NCBI GenBank assembly: GCA_963646285.1
Contig: CAVIWF010000029.1
Span: 1-30,153, forward strand
DNA: 30,153 nt
From: CAKUFA01 sp963646285
GTDB taxonomy: Bacteria; Bacillota; Clostridia; Christensenellales; Aristaeellaceae
Direction: 5' to 3'
The position numbers and the translations under genes were made by a program. Shown here in pieces: positions 14,394-21,852 of the stretch; the first letter of the stretch is position 1; each line of letters opens with the position of its first letter. The notes below the pieces were generated by a model. It did no database searches, was not told the DNA's origin, and saw only the letters and a program-made list of their open reading frames with translations.

Positions 14394-15731
14394 ATGAGTG
14401 ACTACGCACAGCGAGTACTGGATGATTTGAAAGCCCGCAACGCCCACGAGCCTGAGTTTATTCAGGCCGCCACGGAAATTCTGACCACCTTGAAGCCTGT
14501 GGTGGATCGCCACCCTGAGTACGAAAAAGCCGGCCTGCTGGAACGGTATGTGGAGCCGGAACGGGTGATCATGTTCCGTGTGCCCTGGATGGATGACAAG
14601 GGACAGGTGCAGGTGAACCGGGGCTATCGGGTGCAGTTTAACAGCGCCATTGGTCCCTACAAGGGAGGCCTCCGGCTCCACCCCAGCGTGAACCTGTCCA
14701 TTATCAAGTTCCTTGGCTTGGAACAGATTTTGAAGAACAGCCTGACCGGCCTGCCCATCGGCGGCGGCAAGGGCGGCAGCGACTTTGACCCCAAGGGCAA
14801 GAGCGACAACGAGGTGCAGCGTTTCTGCCAGAGCTTCATGACGGAGCTGTACCGCCATGTGGGTAAGGACGTGGACGTACCCGCCGGAGACATTGGCGTA
14901 GGCGCCCGGGAAATCGGCTTCCTGTACGGCCAGTATAAGCGGATCACTGGCCTGTATGAAGGCGTGCTTACCGGCAAGGGACTGACCTGGGGCGGTTCTC
15001 TCGCCCGGAAGGAAGCCACCGGTTTCGGTCTGTGCTACTTTGTGCAGGCCATGCTGGAAGCCAACGGCAAGTCCGTTGCTGGAAAAACGGTGGTTGTGTC
15101 CGGCAGCGGCAACGTGGCCATTTACGCTGCCCAGAAGATTACGGAAATGGGCGGCAAGGTGGTGGCCATGAGCGACTCCAACGGCTACATCCACGACCCC
15201 GCCGGTGTGAACCTTGCTGTGGTCAAGCAGCTGAAGGAAGTGGAGCGGAAGCGGATTCGGGAATATGTGCAGGCTGTGCCTACCGCCTCCTACACGGAAG
15301 GCTGCTCCGGCATTTGGACCATTCCCTGCCAGATCGCGCTGCCCTGTGCTACCCAGAACGAAATCAATGAAGCCAGTGCCAAGGCCCTGATTGCCAACGG
15401 CGTAGAGGCCGTAGGCGAAGGTGCCAACATGCCTTCCACCTTGGAAGCAACAGCGGCTTTCCAGCAGGCAAAGGTGCTGTTTGCCCCTGCCAAGGCAGCC
15501 AATGCCGGCGGCGTAGCCGTGTCTGCCCTGGAAATGAGCCAGAACAGCATGCGCCTCAGCTGGAGTTTTGAAGAAGTTGACGCAAGGCTGAAGGACATCA
15601 TGGTGGGCATTTTCCACAAAGTGGATGACGCCGCCAAGGAATACGCTACCTCCGGCGACTACGTAGCCGGCGCCAACATCGCAGGCTTCCTGAAGGTTGC
15701 CGATGCCATGATGGCACAGGGTGCCGTGTAA
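14394..15731 (+). CDS. gdhA: NADP-type glutamate dehydrogenase
   Basis: The 445-residue enzyme interconverts 2-oxoglutarate plus ammonium and glutamate, and is the usual size for the hexameric GdhA type. The substrate region 'YRVQFNSAIGPYKGGLRLHPSV' includes the conserved Lys. 'GLPIGGGKGGSDFDPKGKS' follows (the catalytic Lys is in GGGKGG), then 'DVPAGDIGVGAREIGFLYGQY'. The Rossmann-type nucleotide fold is 'VVVSGSGNVAIYAAQK'. The ATG at 14394 has AGGAG 8 bases before it. The gene has its own promoter, structured leader and terminator, so it is monocistronic. Confidence 0.96.
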   Translation: MSDYAQRVLDDLKARNAHEPEFIQAATEILTTLKPVVDRHPEYEKAGLLERYVEPERVIMFRVPWMDDKGQVQVNRGYRVQFNSAIGPYKGGLRLHPSVNLSIIKFLGLEQILKNSLTGLPIGGGKGGSDFDPKGKSDNEVQRFCQSFMTELYRHVGKDVDVPAGDIGVGAREIGFLYGQYKRITGLYEGVLTGKGLTWGGSLARKEATGFGLCYFVQAMLEANGKSVAGKTVVVSGSGNVAIYAAQKITEMGGKVVAMSDSNGYIHDPAGVNLAVVKQLKEVERKRIREYVQAVPTASYTEGCSGIWTIPCQIALPCATQNEINEASAKALIANGVEAVGEGANMPSTLEATAAFQQAKVLFAPAKAANAGGVAVSALEMSQNSMRLSWSFEEVDARLKDIMVGIFHKVDDAAKEYATSGDYVAGANIAGFLKVADAMMAQGAV

Positions 15732-15753
15732 TCTTTCGTGCCATAACAAAAGA

Positions 15754-15790
15754 GACGGAACCGCTGCAAAAGGCGGCTTCGTCCCTTTTT
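15754..15790 (+). terminator. intrinsic terminator of gdhA
   Basis: GACGGAACCGC (15754-15764) pairs with GCGGCTTCGTC (15773-15783) with one mismatch and one wobble, followed by CCTTTTT. Confidence 0.85.
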
Positions 15791-15812
15791 CTGTGCCCAC
15801 CATAAGCATAAG

Positions 15813-15844
15813 AAAAAACCGTGTCTCTTGTGCGGGAGACACGG
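15813..15844 (-). terminator. intrinsic terminator of the alpha ribosomal operon
   Basis: On the minus strand, CCGTGTCTC and GAGACACGG form a perfect 9-bp stem (15836-15844 with 15819-15827) followed by six T (15813-15818). It lies 35 bases after the rplQ stop and faces the gdhA terminator. Confidence 0.95.
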
Positions 15845-15878
15845 CATTTGCTTTGATGTGTGGTATGTTTCTTATGAA

Positions 15879-16391
15879 TTACACCAGCTCGAGAATGACC
15901 ATCTCGGCAGCGTCGCCGCGACGGGGTCCGAGCTTATAGATGCGGGTATAGCCGCCATTGCAGTTCTTTTCAGCGTTGCGAGCCTTGTACTTGGGGCCGA
16001 TTTCGCGGAAAAGCTTTTCCACCACAGGATGCTTGTTGTCCTTGGTGCGCTCCTTGTACTCCTTCTTGGTCTCGTCGCTGTTCTTCTGCTCCTGCACATC
16101 GTACAGGTAAGCCATCATCAGGCGGCGAGCATGCAGCTTGGAGGGAGCATCGTTCACAACGTCGATGGTCATGGACTGACCCTTGTCGTTGTGGGTCTCC
16201 TTGGTGGTGGCAACGGTGTTGTCACATTCCTTAATCGCCAGGGTGATCATCCGATCCGCAATGCGGCGAACTTCCTTAGCCTTGGCTTCAGTGGTCTCAA
16301 TACGGCCGTACCAAATGAGGTTGGTCACCTGGTTGCGCAGCAGCGCCTTGCGCTGATCCGCAGTGCGACCCAGCTTACGTTGGCTTGCCAT
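15879..16391 (-). CDS. rplQ: 50S ribosomal protein L17, long form
   Basis: The N-terminal part ('RKLGRTADQRKALLRNQVTNLI', about residues 5-26) and the end ('NGGYTRIYKLGPRRGDAAEMVILELV', given here as two parts NGGYTRIYKL and GPRRGDAAEMVILELV) are standard L17. L17 is usually 110-130 residues; this one has 170, because a charged stretch of about 50 residues (roughly 62-118, rich in Lys, Glu, Asp and Asn) lies in the middle. The reading frame is intact and the gene is in the expected last place of the operon, so this is a lineage-specific insertion rather than damage. Confidence 0.95.
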   Translation of the reverse strand: MASQRKLGRTADQRKALLRNQVTNLIWYGRIETTEAKAKEVRRIADRMITLAIKECDNTVATTKETHNDKGQSMTIDVVNDAPSKLHARRLMMAYLYDVQEQKNSDETKKEYKERTKDNKHPVVEKLFREIGPKYKARNAEKNCNGGYTRIYKLGPRRGDAAEMVILELV

Positions 16392-16458
16392 GGGTAATTT
16401 CCTCCTTCACGGGCAGCAGGGAAAATCCTAACGGTCTCTCCCCCGCATCCGCCCCGTC

Positions 16459-17406
16459 TTACTCTTCGTTGGGTCGCAAGCCGAGTCCCAGTGCTTCCAG
16501 CTTCTGCTCGACTTCTTCCAGGCTCTTCCGGCCCAGGTTGCGAACCTTCATCATGTCTTCCTGATTGCGCTGCACCAATTCAGACACGCTGTTGATGCCT
16601 GCACGCTTCAGGCAGTTGTAAGCACGAACCGACAGATCCAACTCCTCAATGGTCATCTCGAGGACTTTTTCCTTCTTGTCGTCCTCAGGCTGCACCATGC
16701 TTACCGGAATGGGCTGATCCGTGAGGCTCACAAAGAGGCTCAGGTGCTCGCTGAGGATCTTGGCGGCGCCGCTGATGGCCTCTTCAGGCTTCAGGGTTCC
16801 GTTGGTCCAAATCTCCAGCGTCAGCTTATCATAGTCGGTAATCTGACCTACACGGGTATCCTCAACGGTGTAGTTCACCTTCTTAATGGGGGTGAAGATA
16901 CTGTCCATGGGGATCATACCGATAGGCATGTTGGGGTTCTTGTTCTTGTCAGCGCTGATATAGCCACGGCCCTTATCAAGGGTCAGCTGCATCTGCAGAT
17001 GGGCATCCTCATTCAGGGTGGCGATGTGCATATCGGGATTGATGATCTCGATTTCATCATCCACCTTGATGGAGCCAGCTGTTACTTCGCAGGGACCCTG
17101 GGCATCGATCATCACCGTCTTAGGACCGTCGGAAACCATGGTTACCGCCAGACCCTTCAGGTTGAGGATGATCTCAGTCACGTCCTCTTTCACGCCGGGA
17201 ACAGTCGAGAACTCATGCTGCACACCTTCAATGTGCACAGCAGAGACCGCAACGCCAGGGAGGGAGGACAGCAGCACACGACGGAGAGAGTTGCCCAGCG
17301 TGTGACCAAAGCCACGCTCCAGGGGTTCCACAACGAACTTGCCATAGCAGCCGTTCTGGCCAACCTCTACACACTCGATGCGTGCTTTTTCGATTGAAAC
17401 GATCAT
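16459..17406 (-). CDS. rpoA: RNA polymerase alpha subunit
   Basis: The protein has 315 residues. The N-terminal assembly domain contains 'FGHTLGNSLRRVLLSSLPG' (about 33-51), and the C-terminal DNA- and activator-binding domain (about 240-312) contains 'LDLSVRAYNCLKRAGINSV' and 'MKVRNLGRKSLEEVEQKLEALGLGLR' (the alpha-CTD helix-hairpin region). Length and order are typical. The 92-base gap to rpsD carries a symmetric stem. The ribosome site is GAGGAGG. Confidence 0.98.
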   Translation of the reverse strand: MIVSIEKARIECVEVGQNGCYGKFVVEPLERGFGHTLGNSLRRVLLSSLPGVAVSAVHIEGVQHEFSTVPGVKEDVTEIILNLKGLAVTMVSDGPKTVMIDAQGPCEVTAGSIKVDDEIEIINPDMHIATLNEDAHLQMQLTLDKGRGYISADKNKNPNMPIGMIPMDSIFTPIKKVNYTVEDTRVGQITDYDKLTLEIWTNGTLKPEEAISGAAKILSEHLSLFVSLTDQPIPVSMVQPEDDKKEKVLEMTIEELDLSVRAYNCLKRAGINSVSELVQRNQEDMMKVRNLGRKSLEEVEQKLEALGLGLRPNEE

Positions 17407-17436
17407 TTCGTTAACCCTCCTCTAATGGTTCTGGAA

Positions 17437-17493
17437 GAAAGACCGGCCAAATCAACTGTGCTATGCAGCCCAGCAGATTTCGCCTGGTCTTTC
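17437..17493 (-). other. symmetric stem between rpsD and rpoA
   Basis: GAAAGACC (17437-17444) pairs with GGTCTTTC (17486-17493), and inside it AAATC (17449-17453) pairs with GATTT (17476-17480), separated by matching 4-5 base interior loops. There is no T-run on either side. It may be an mRNA processing or translational control element between the ribosomal-protein and polymerase genes. Confidence 0.45.
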
Positions 17494-17498
17494 CAATT

Positions 17499-18095
17499 TT
17501 AGCGGGAGTAGAACTCGACGATCATGTTCTCCTGCAGCTGGAGGTCGATGTCCTCACGAGCAGGCAAGGCGTTGACCGTACCGGTCAGGTTGGGAGCGTC
17601 GAAGGTCAGCCACTTGGGGGTGAGCACGGTGGTGCCTTCCCGCAGGGACTTGAACATTTCCTTTTCAGCGGAAGCGGGACGCAGGGTAATCACGTCGCCC
17701 ACCTTCACGGAGTAAGAAGGAATGTCCACCTTCTGACCATTAACACGGATGTGACCATGCACAACGATCTGACGAGCCATGCGGCGGGTCTTAGCCAGGC
17801 CAAGACGATACACCACATTGTCCAGGCGCTGCTCCAGCAGACGGAGCATGTTGTCGCCGGTAACGCCCTTCATGTTGGCGGCCTTCAGGTAGTAGTGATG
17901 GAACTGCTTTTCCAGCACGCCGTAAACAAACTTAACCTTCTGCTTTTCCTTCAGCTGTGCGCCGTATTCGGAAACCTTCTTACGGCGGTTGCCGCCGGGG
18001 TTCCGGTTAGACTTTTTATTGCTGTAGCCCATAACGGCCGGGGAAATATCAAAGCTCCGGCACTTGCGGGCGATCGGCTGCTTATTGATAGCCAT
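17499..18095 (-). CDS. rpsD: 30S ribosomal protein S4 (zinc-free form)
   Basis: The 198-residue protein has an S4 RNA-binding domain around residues 88-150 ('LRLLEQRLDNVVYRLGLAKT', 'ARQIVVHGHIRVNGQKV'). The N-terminus 'AINKQPIARKCRSFDISP' has a single Cys and lacks the four-cysteine zinc site, so this is the C-minus paralogue type common in Clostridia. S4 is a primary 16S rRNA binder and in many bacteria represses its own operon. A second, zinc-type S4 may exist elsewhere. Confidence 0.97.
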   Translation of the reverse strand: MAINKQPIARKCRSFDISPAVMGYSNKKSNRNPGGNRRKKVSEYGAQLKEKQKVKFVYGVLEKQFHHYYLKAANMKGVTGDNMLRLLEQRLDNVVYRLGLAKTRRMARQIVVHGHIRVNGQKVDIPSYSVKVGDVITLRPASAEKEMFKSLREGTTVLTPKWLTFDAPNLTGTVNALPAREDIDLQLQENMIVEFYSR

Positions 18096-18119
18096 TGTAC
18101 GTTGTCCTCCTTCAAATCC

Positions 18120-18521
18120 TTAGACGCGGCGGCGCTTGGGCGGACGGCAACCGTTGTGGGGAATGGGCGTCACGTCCTTGATCATGCTCACGTCCAGGCC
18201 GGCGGCCTGCAGGGAGCGGATAGCAGCCTCACGGCCGGAACCGGGGCCCTTAACGAACACTTCCACCGTCTTCAGACCATATTCCATAGCGGCCTTGGCA
18301 GCGGTTTCAGCAGCAGTCTGCGCAGCGAAGGGCGTAGACTTCTTGCTTCCACGGAAGCCCAGACCACCGGCAGATGCCCAGGACAGAGCGTTGCCCTGCG
18401 TGTCGGTAATGGTCACGATGGTGTTATTGAAAGAAGAACGGATATGGGCTGCGCCACGCTCCACGAGTTTACGCTCGCGACGCTTGCGCGAAACCTTCTT
18501 AAGCTTTTGCTTGGGTGCCAT
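18120..18521 (-). CDS. rpsK: 30S ribosomal protein S11
   Basis: The 133-residue protein is of typical length. Conserved 'GAAHIRSSFNNTIVTITDTQGN', 'WASAGGLGFRGSKKSTPFAAQ' and the C-terminal 'DVTPIPHNGCRPPKRRRV' mark S11. A GGAGGG ribosome site precedes the ATG. The gap to rpsD is 24 bases. Confidence 0.98.
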   Translation of the reverse strand: MAPKQKLKKVSRKRRERKLVERGAAHIRSSFNNTIVTITDTQGNALSWASAGGLGFRGSKKSTPFAAQTAAETAAKAAMEYGLKTVEVFVKGPGSGREAAIRSLQAAGLDVSMIKDVTPIPHNGCRPPKRRRV

Positions 18522-18578
18522 TGATTCATCCCTCCGTGCCCACAGTCAGTGGGCGTCAATGTCGCGTGAGACCGATCC

Positions 18579-18956
18579 TTACTTGGTGGCCTTCTTCTTG
18601 CCGGCAATGGTCTTCTTAGGACCCTTGCGGGTACGAGCATTCGTCTTGGTGTTCTGTCCGCGAACGGGCAGGCCGCGACGATGGCGAACGCCACGATAGC
18701 AGCCGATTTCCATGAGCCGCTTCACGTTCAGGGACACCTCACGGCGCAGGTCGCCCTCCACCTTCAGGTGATGCTCAATATAGTCACGCAGCTTGCTGAT
18801 GTCATTCTCGGAGAGATCCTTAACGCGAACGTCGGGATCAATACCAACTTCCGCGAGCATCTTCTGGGAAGTGGACAGGCCGATGCCATAAATATAGGTC
18901 AGGCCGACTTCCACGCGCTTTTCTCTGGGCAGGTCTACGCCCGCAATGCGTGCCAT
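18579..18956 (-). CDS. rpsM: 30S ribosomal protein S13
   Basis: The protein has 125 residues from the ATG at 18954-18956, which follows GGAGGTG with 8 bases of spacing. Translation upstream of that in the same frame is open but noncoding in character. Motifs are 'ARIAGVDLPREKRVEVGLTYIYGIG' at the N-terminus (read as ARIAGVDLPREKR and GLTYIYGIG) and 'YRGVRHRRGLPVRGQ' near residues 87-101. It is the first gene of the transcript, directly behind the long leader; infA and rpmJ are not in front of it as they are in most Clostridia. Confidence 0.97.
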   Translation of the reverse strand: MARIAGVDLPREKRVEVGLTYIYGIGLSTSQKMLAEVGIDPDVRVKDLSENDISKLRDYIEHHLKVEGDLRREVSLNVKRLMEIGCYRGVRHRRGLPVRGQNTKTNARTRKGPKKTIAGKKKATK

Positions 18957-19230
18957 GTGTGTAAAACACCTCCGTATGTTGCTTGGTCGATTTTCTCGAC
19001 CCCTTGAAAGAACCTGGATTTCACGGTACCTCTCAGGGGCAACCCACCCCGGAGTGGCCGGAACGCCAGACGCTCTTTGCCTGCGCTCGGTGAAAGCAAG
19101 CGCGCGGCGGCGCTCTCCATCCGCTAATTGGAAGGCGCAGATGAACAGCGCATGCAGAAGACGTATCAGCGTTTTCGTGGAACACATCCTTGCGGACATG
19201 CAGCCGCCCACGAACCCACTTTGATGAAAC
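18957..19230 (-). promoter_or_regulatory. about 270-nt structured 5' leader of the alpha operon
   Basis: No gene is found in this stretch. Between the promoter and rpsM the transcript can form several stems. One is CATGTCC-GCAA-GGATGTG (7 bp, GNRA-type loop). Others are GCGCT/AGCGC, CCGG/CCGG around the 'CCACTCCGGGGTGG' segment, and GGTCGA-GAAAA-TCGACC near 18987-19003, which lies about 15 bases before the ribosome site. No T-run follows any of them. It may be an autoregulatory ribosomal-protein leader (S4 is the usual regulator), but it does not match a leader class I know. Confidence 0.5.
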
Positions 19231-19236
19231 TCTGTA

Positions 19237-19265
19237 ATTCTACCATAGGCAAGAAAAAAATTCAA
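19237..19265 (-). promoter_or_regulatory. promoter of the alpha ribosomal operon
   Basis: On the minus strand: TTGAAT (19260-19265), 17 bp that includes a T-tract, TAGAAT (19237-19242). The start would be near 19230. Confidence 0.75.
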
Positions 19266-19320
19266 TCCCTTTTTTGTCTTTTCTGACGGTTTTGCCGCAG
19301 AAATTTCCGGAAAAATTCTG

Positions 19321-19905
19321 CTAGATATTTTGGTAAAACAGTCCATCTTCCGTGCAGTACCACACCAGCCTGCCGTGGCCGATCATGGGGATCCGTACCT
19401 GCAGGTTCCACTCAGGGTACTGCTTGCGCATGACCATCGTGTCCCCGGTTACCAGTGCCACGAAGGAAATGTAGTGGTCCTTCGTCATGGGGTGGTCAGT
19501 GGAAAGGAAGTAGTCGTTTTCAATCTTTTCGACCTTCAGCTGATGTTCCCCTTCCGCCTTTTTTGCTTCCAGCGGAAGCAGCTTCTTGCCGCAGCAGCTT
19601 ACGCTGCACGCCGTCATGCCGGTCATGATATTGCCGCACTTGGGGCAAACATAGAAATCTGTTTTCTTCATGCTTCCTCCCTGAACGTCGTTTTCATTCA
19701 GGCAGCCTGAAAGCAGGCTCACCAAATCGACGCCCAACAAATGTGATAGTTCCGGAAGGAGAGAAACATCCGGGCAGCCTAAGCCCCGCTCCCATTTTGA
19801 AACCGTCTTGTCGCTGATGTGCATCTGCTCGGCCAGCTGCAGCTGGGTCATGCCATGCTCCTTCCGCAGTGCAAGGATCAGCTTGCCTACGCTGATATTG
19901 TCCAT
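19321..19905 (-). CDS. XRE-type HTH fused to a desulfoferrodoxin / superoxide-reductase-like domain
   Basis: The protein has 194 residues from the ATG at 19903-19905 (AAGGAG 8 bases upstream). Residues 1-65 are an XRE/Cro HTH ('GMTQLQLAEQMHISDKTVSKW', read as GMTQLQLAEQMHI and SDKTVSKWERG). Residues 84-111 are a desulforedoxin-like knuckle with Cys87, Cys90 and the pair Cys104-Cys105. Residues 115-194 resemble the superoxide-reductase iron domain: His121, His138 and His144 in 'HPMTKDHYISFV', and Cys184 in 'WYCTEDG'. The fifth ligand position, His in canonical enzymes (YCNIHG), is Asp187 here. That suggests a redox- or iron-sensing regulator, or a modified enzyme tethered to DNA. It is monocistronic, with its own promoter. 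The fusion is clear; the role is inference. Confidence 0.8.
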   Translation of the reverse strand: MDNISVGKLILALRKEHGMTQLQLAEQMHISDKTVSKWERGLGCPDVSLLPELSHLLGVDLVSLLSGCLNENDVQGGSMKKTDFYVCPKCGNIMTGMTACSVSCCGKKLLPLEAKKAEGEHQLKVEKIENDYFLSTDHPMTKDHYISFVALVTGDTMVMRKQYPEWNLQVRIPMIGHGRLVWYCTEDGLFYQNI

Positions 19906-19930
19906 GGTTTTTCGCTCCTTTCCGTGGTTC

Positions 19931-19959
19931 ATCATACGATGGTTCCGGGAGAAAATCAA
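19931..19959 (-). promoter_or_regulatory. promoter of the HTH-desulfoferrodoxin gene
   Basis: Minus strand: TTGATT (19954-19959), 17 bp, TATGAT (19931-19936), with the start about 20 bases before the AAGGAG ribosome site. Confidence 0.65.
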
Positions 19960-19994
19960 TCAACGCTCCGGCGAGTTTTCTTCCTACCTATAAG

Positions 19995-20027
19995 AAAAGA
20001 CTTTGACCCTTGCAGCCAAAGTCTTTT
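19995..20027 (-). terminator. intrinsic terminator after metI
   Basis: AAAAGACTTTG (19995-20005) and CAAAGTCTTTT (20017-20027) form an 11-bp perfect stem with a T-run on the minus-strand 3' side. It lies 8 bases after the metI stop and ends the methionine import operon. Confidence 0.9.
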
Positions 20028-20034
20028 AGGATAT

Positions 20035-20742
20035 TCAGTGTTTCAGACGCTTATCGCACTTGCGGCTCAGCCATGTGCCGAAGGACTGGAGAATCTGCAC
20101 CAGAATCACCAGCACAATCACCGCCAGGTACAGCACAGCATACTTGTACCGCTGATAGCCTACCGTAATGGCGATCTTGCCCAGACCGCCGCCGCCAATG
20201 GCGCCGCTCATGGCCGTGTAGCCCATGATGGTGGTAATGGCCAAGGTGAAATTGTTAATGAGGGAAGGCACACTCTCCGGCAGCAGCACGTGGAGCATAA
20301 TCTGCATGGGCGTTGCGCCCATGCTTTGGGCTGTTTCAATAATGTTGGGATTAACCTCCCGCAGGCTGGACTCCACCAGTCGAGCCACAAAGGGGAAAGC
20401 CGCCACCACCAGAGGCACAATGGATGCCACCGTACCTACAGAGGTGCCGATGATCAGCCGGGTCAGCGGAATCACCATCACAATCAGGATCAGGAAGGGA
20501 ATGGAGCGCAGCAGGTTGATCACCACGTTGAGGAACTTCATCAGGGGCTTAGGCAAAGGGCGGATGCCCTTTGCATCCCCTGCCACCAGGATCATGCCCA
20601 GAGGCAGACCGAGCACAATGGCAAAGAAGGTAGCCAGGAAGGTCACATATACCGTGTCCCACAAGGCCTGGGGAAAGTCGCTGAGGAACATGGACCAAGC
20701 TTCCTGCAATTTTTCCGGGGTAAATGCATTGGCGAAATTCAT
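20035..20742 (-). CDS. metI: methionine ABC transporter permease
   Basis: The 235-residue membrane protein of the MetI type has about five helices. The ATPase-contact (EAA-type) loop is 'IIETAQSMGATPMQIMLHVLLPES' (near residues 131-154, given here as IIETAQSMGATPMQ plus IMLHVLLPES). 'GAIGGGGLGKIAITVGYQRYKY' near 187-208 is diagnostic of MetI. Its start overlaps the metN stop by four bases (ATGA), so the two are coupled. It is the last gene of metQNI. Confidence 0.95.
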   Translation of the reverse strand: MNFANAFTPEKLQEAWSMFLSDFPQALWDTVYVTFLATFFAIVLGLPLGMILVAGDAKGIRPLPKPLMKFLNVVINLLRSIPFLILIVMVIPLTRLIIGTSVGTVASIVPLVVAAFPFVARLVESSLREVNPNIIETAQSMGATPMQIMLHVLLPESVPSLINNFTLAITTIMGYTAMSGAIGGGGLGKIAITVGYQRYKYAVLYLAVIVLVILVQILQSFGTWLSRKCDKRLKH

Positions 20743-21773
20743 GCCTGTTCCTCCTTTGCCTCAGCTGCATAGGTAACCTCTACCTGTACGTTCACATTGG
20801 GCGTGGCTTTCAGGTACTTGACTGCTGCCGCCAACTCATCCGGCCCGCCGGGGATTTCCAGCAGCATGTAGCCATAGGTCTTCGATCCAACCGCACGGAC
20901 AGAAGCCGTGTGCACGCTGGCCGCAATGCCTTTTTCCATGGCCATCCGTGCCAGCAGCGGTTCCTGCACCGTGTTGGCGCCATTGAATACCAGCCGCACC
21001 AATTGGCCGCCGGGTGCCGGGGAAATATTGCCCTGCGCCATTTCGGGATAAACAAGGTTCTGGGTAGCCTGTGCCTTGGGATTGGCGAAGACTTCCGCCA
21101 CATCCCCTTCTTCCACCACCGTGCCGTGCTCCAGAATGGCCACTCGGCTGCAAATCTCCTGCACAACGCTCATCTGGTGGGTGATGATAATCACCGTAAT
21201 ACCCATCTTGGCATTGATGTCCCGAATAAGTTCCAGAATGGCGTGGGTGGTTTTCGGGTCCAGGGCACTGGTGGCTTCATCGCAGAGGAGCACGTCCGGG
21301 TCTGTGGAAAGTGCCCGGGCAATGGCCACACGCTGCTGCTGTCCGCCGGAAAGCTGGGCAGGATAGGCATTGGCCTTGTCCGGCAAGCCTACCGTTTCCA
21401 GCAGCTTCATGGCACGTTCTTCTGCTTCCTTCTTGCCCACCCCCGCCAAACGAAGGGGCAGCATCACATTTTTCAGGCAGGTGCGCTGCATCAGCAGATT
21501 AAAGCCCTGGAAGATCATCGTGACCCGGCGGCGTACAGCCCGAAGCTCCTTTTTGTCCATGGCCCCCAGGTCTTTGCCGTCCACCAGTACAGAACCCTCG
21601 CTGGGTCTTTCCAGCAGGTTGATGCAGCGCACCAGGGTGCTCTTGCCTGCACCAGACATGCCGATGATACCATAAATGTCCCCATTGTTAATGGTCAGGT
21701 TCACGTGCTTGAGTGCATCCACCGGACCGCTTGAAGTCGAAAAGCTTTTGGACAGGTTACGCAGCTCGATCAT
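20739..21773 (-). CDS. metN: methionine ABC transporter ATPase with NIL domain
   Basis: The 344-residue ATPase has Walker A GMSGAGKS (38-45), the signature 'LSGGQQQRVAIARALSTDP' near 138-156, Walker B 'VLLCDEATSALDPKTT' and the H-loop 'ITHQMSVVQEI'. The C-terminal part, from about residue 265 ('ARMAMEKGIAASVHTASV...YGYMLLEIPG', in pieces), is the NIL domain, which in E. coli MetN binds methionine and causes trans-inhibition of transport. GGAGG precedes the ATG. This domain supports methionine rather than another substrate. Confidence 0.95.
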   Translation of the reverse strand: MIELRNLSKSFSTSSGPVDALKHVNLTINNGDIYGIIGMSGAGKSTLVRCINLLERPSEGSVLVDGKDLGAMDKKELRAVRRRVTMIFQGFNLLMQRTCLKNVMLPLRLAGVGKKEAEERAMKLLETVGLPDKANAYPAQLSGGQQQRVAIARALSTDPDVLLCDEATSALDPKTTHAILELIRDINAKMGITVIIITHQMSVVQEICSRVAILEHGTVVEEGDVAEVFANPKAQATQNLVYPEMAQGNISPAPGGQLVRLVFNGANTVQEPLLARMAMEKGIAASVHTASVRAVGSKTYGYMLLEIPGGPDELAAAVKYLKATPNVNVQVEVTYAAEAKEEQA

Positions 21774-21797
21774 GAAATTCCTCCGTTACGCACAGAA

Positions 21798-21839
21798 AGC
21801 CACACCGGCTCCCCATCTTTCAAGGCAGCCGATGTGGCT
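21798..21839 (-). other. intercistronic hairpin between metQ and metN
   Basis: AGCCACACCGGCT (21798-21810) and AGCCGATGTGGCT (21827-21839) form a 13-bp stem with one G-T wobble. On the minus strand only TTTC follows, so it is at best a partial terminator. It should give more MetQ than MetN/MetI, the same arrangement as the hairpin after the other binding protein (6104-6162). Confidence 0.7.
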
Positions 21840-21852
21840 ATATGATAGGTAA

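Noticed and set aside
14321..14399. Short ORF in the gdhA leader ending over the gdhA start
   Set aside because: The predicted transcript would begin only a few bases before its ATG, so its ribosome site would not be transcribed; residue content is ordinary, with no regulatory bias.
14151..15842. 563-residue open frame opposite gdhA
   Set aside because: It is the antisense shadow of gdhA caused by GC-rich third positions; no ribosome site, no recognisable domain, and it covers the gdhA terminator.
18957..19346. In-frame extension of rpsM to a start near 19346
   Set aside because: The ATG at 18956 has a good GGAGGTG site and gives the standard S13 N-terminus; the extension crosses the promoter and leader and has no protein-like character.
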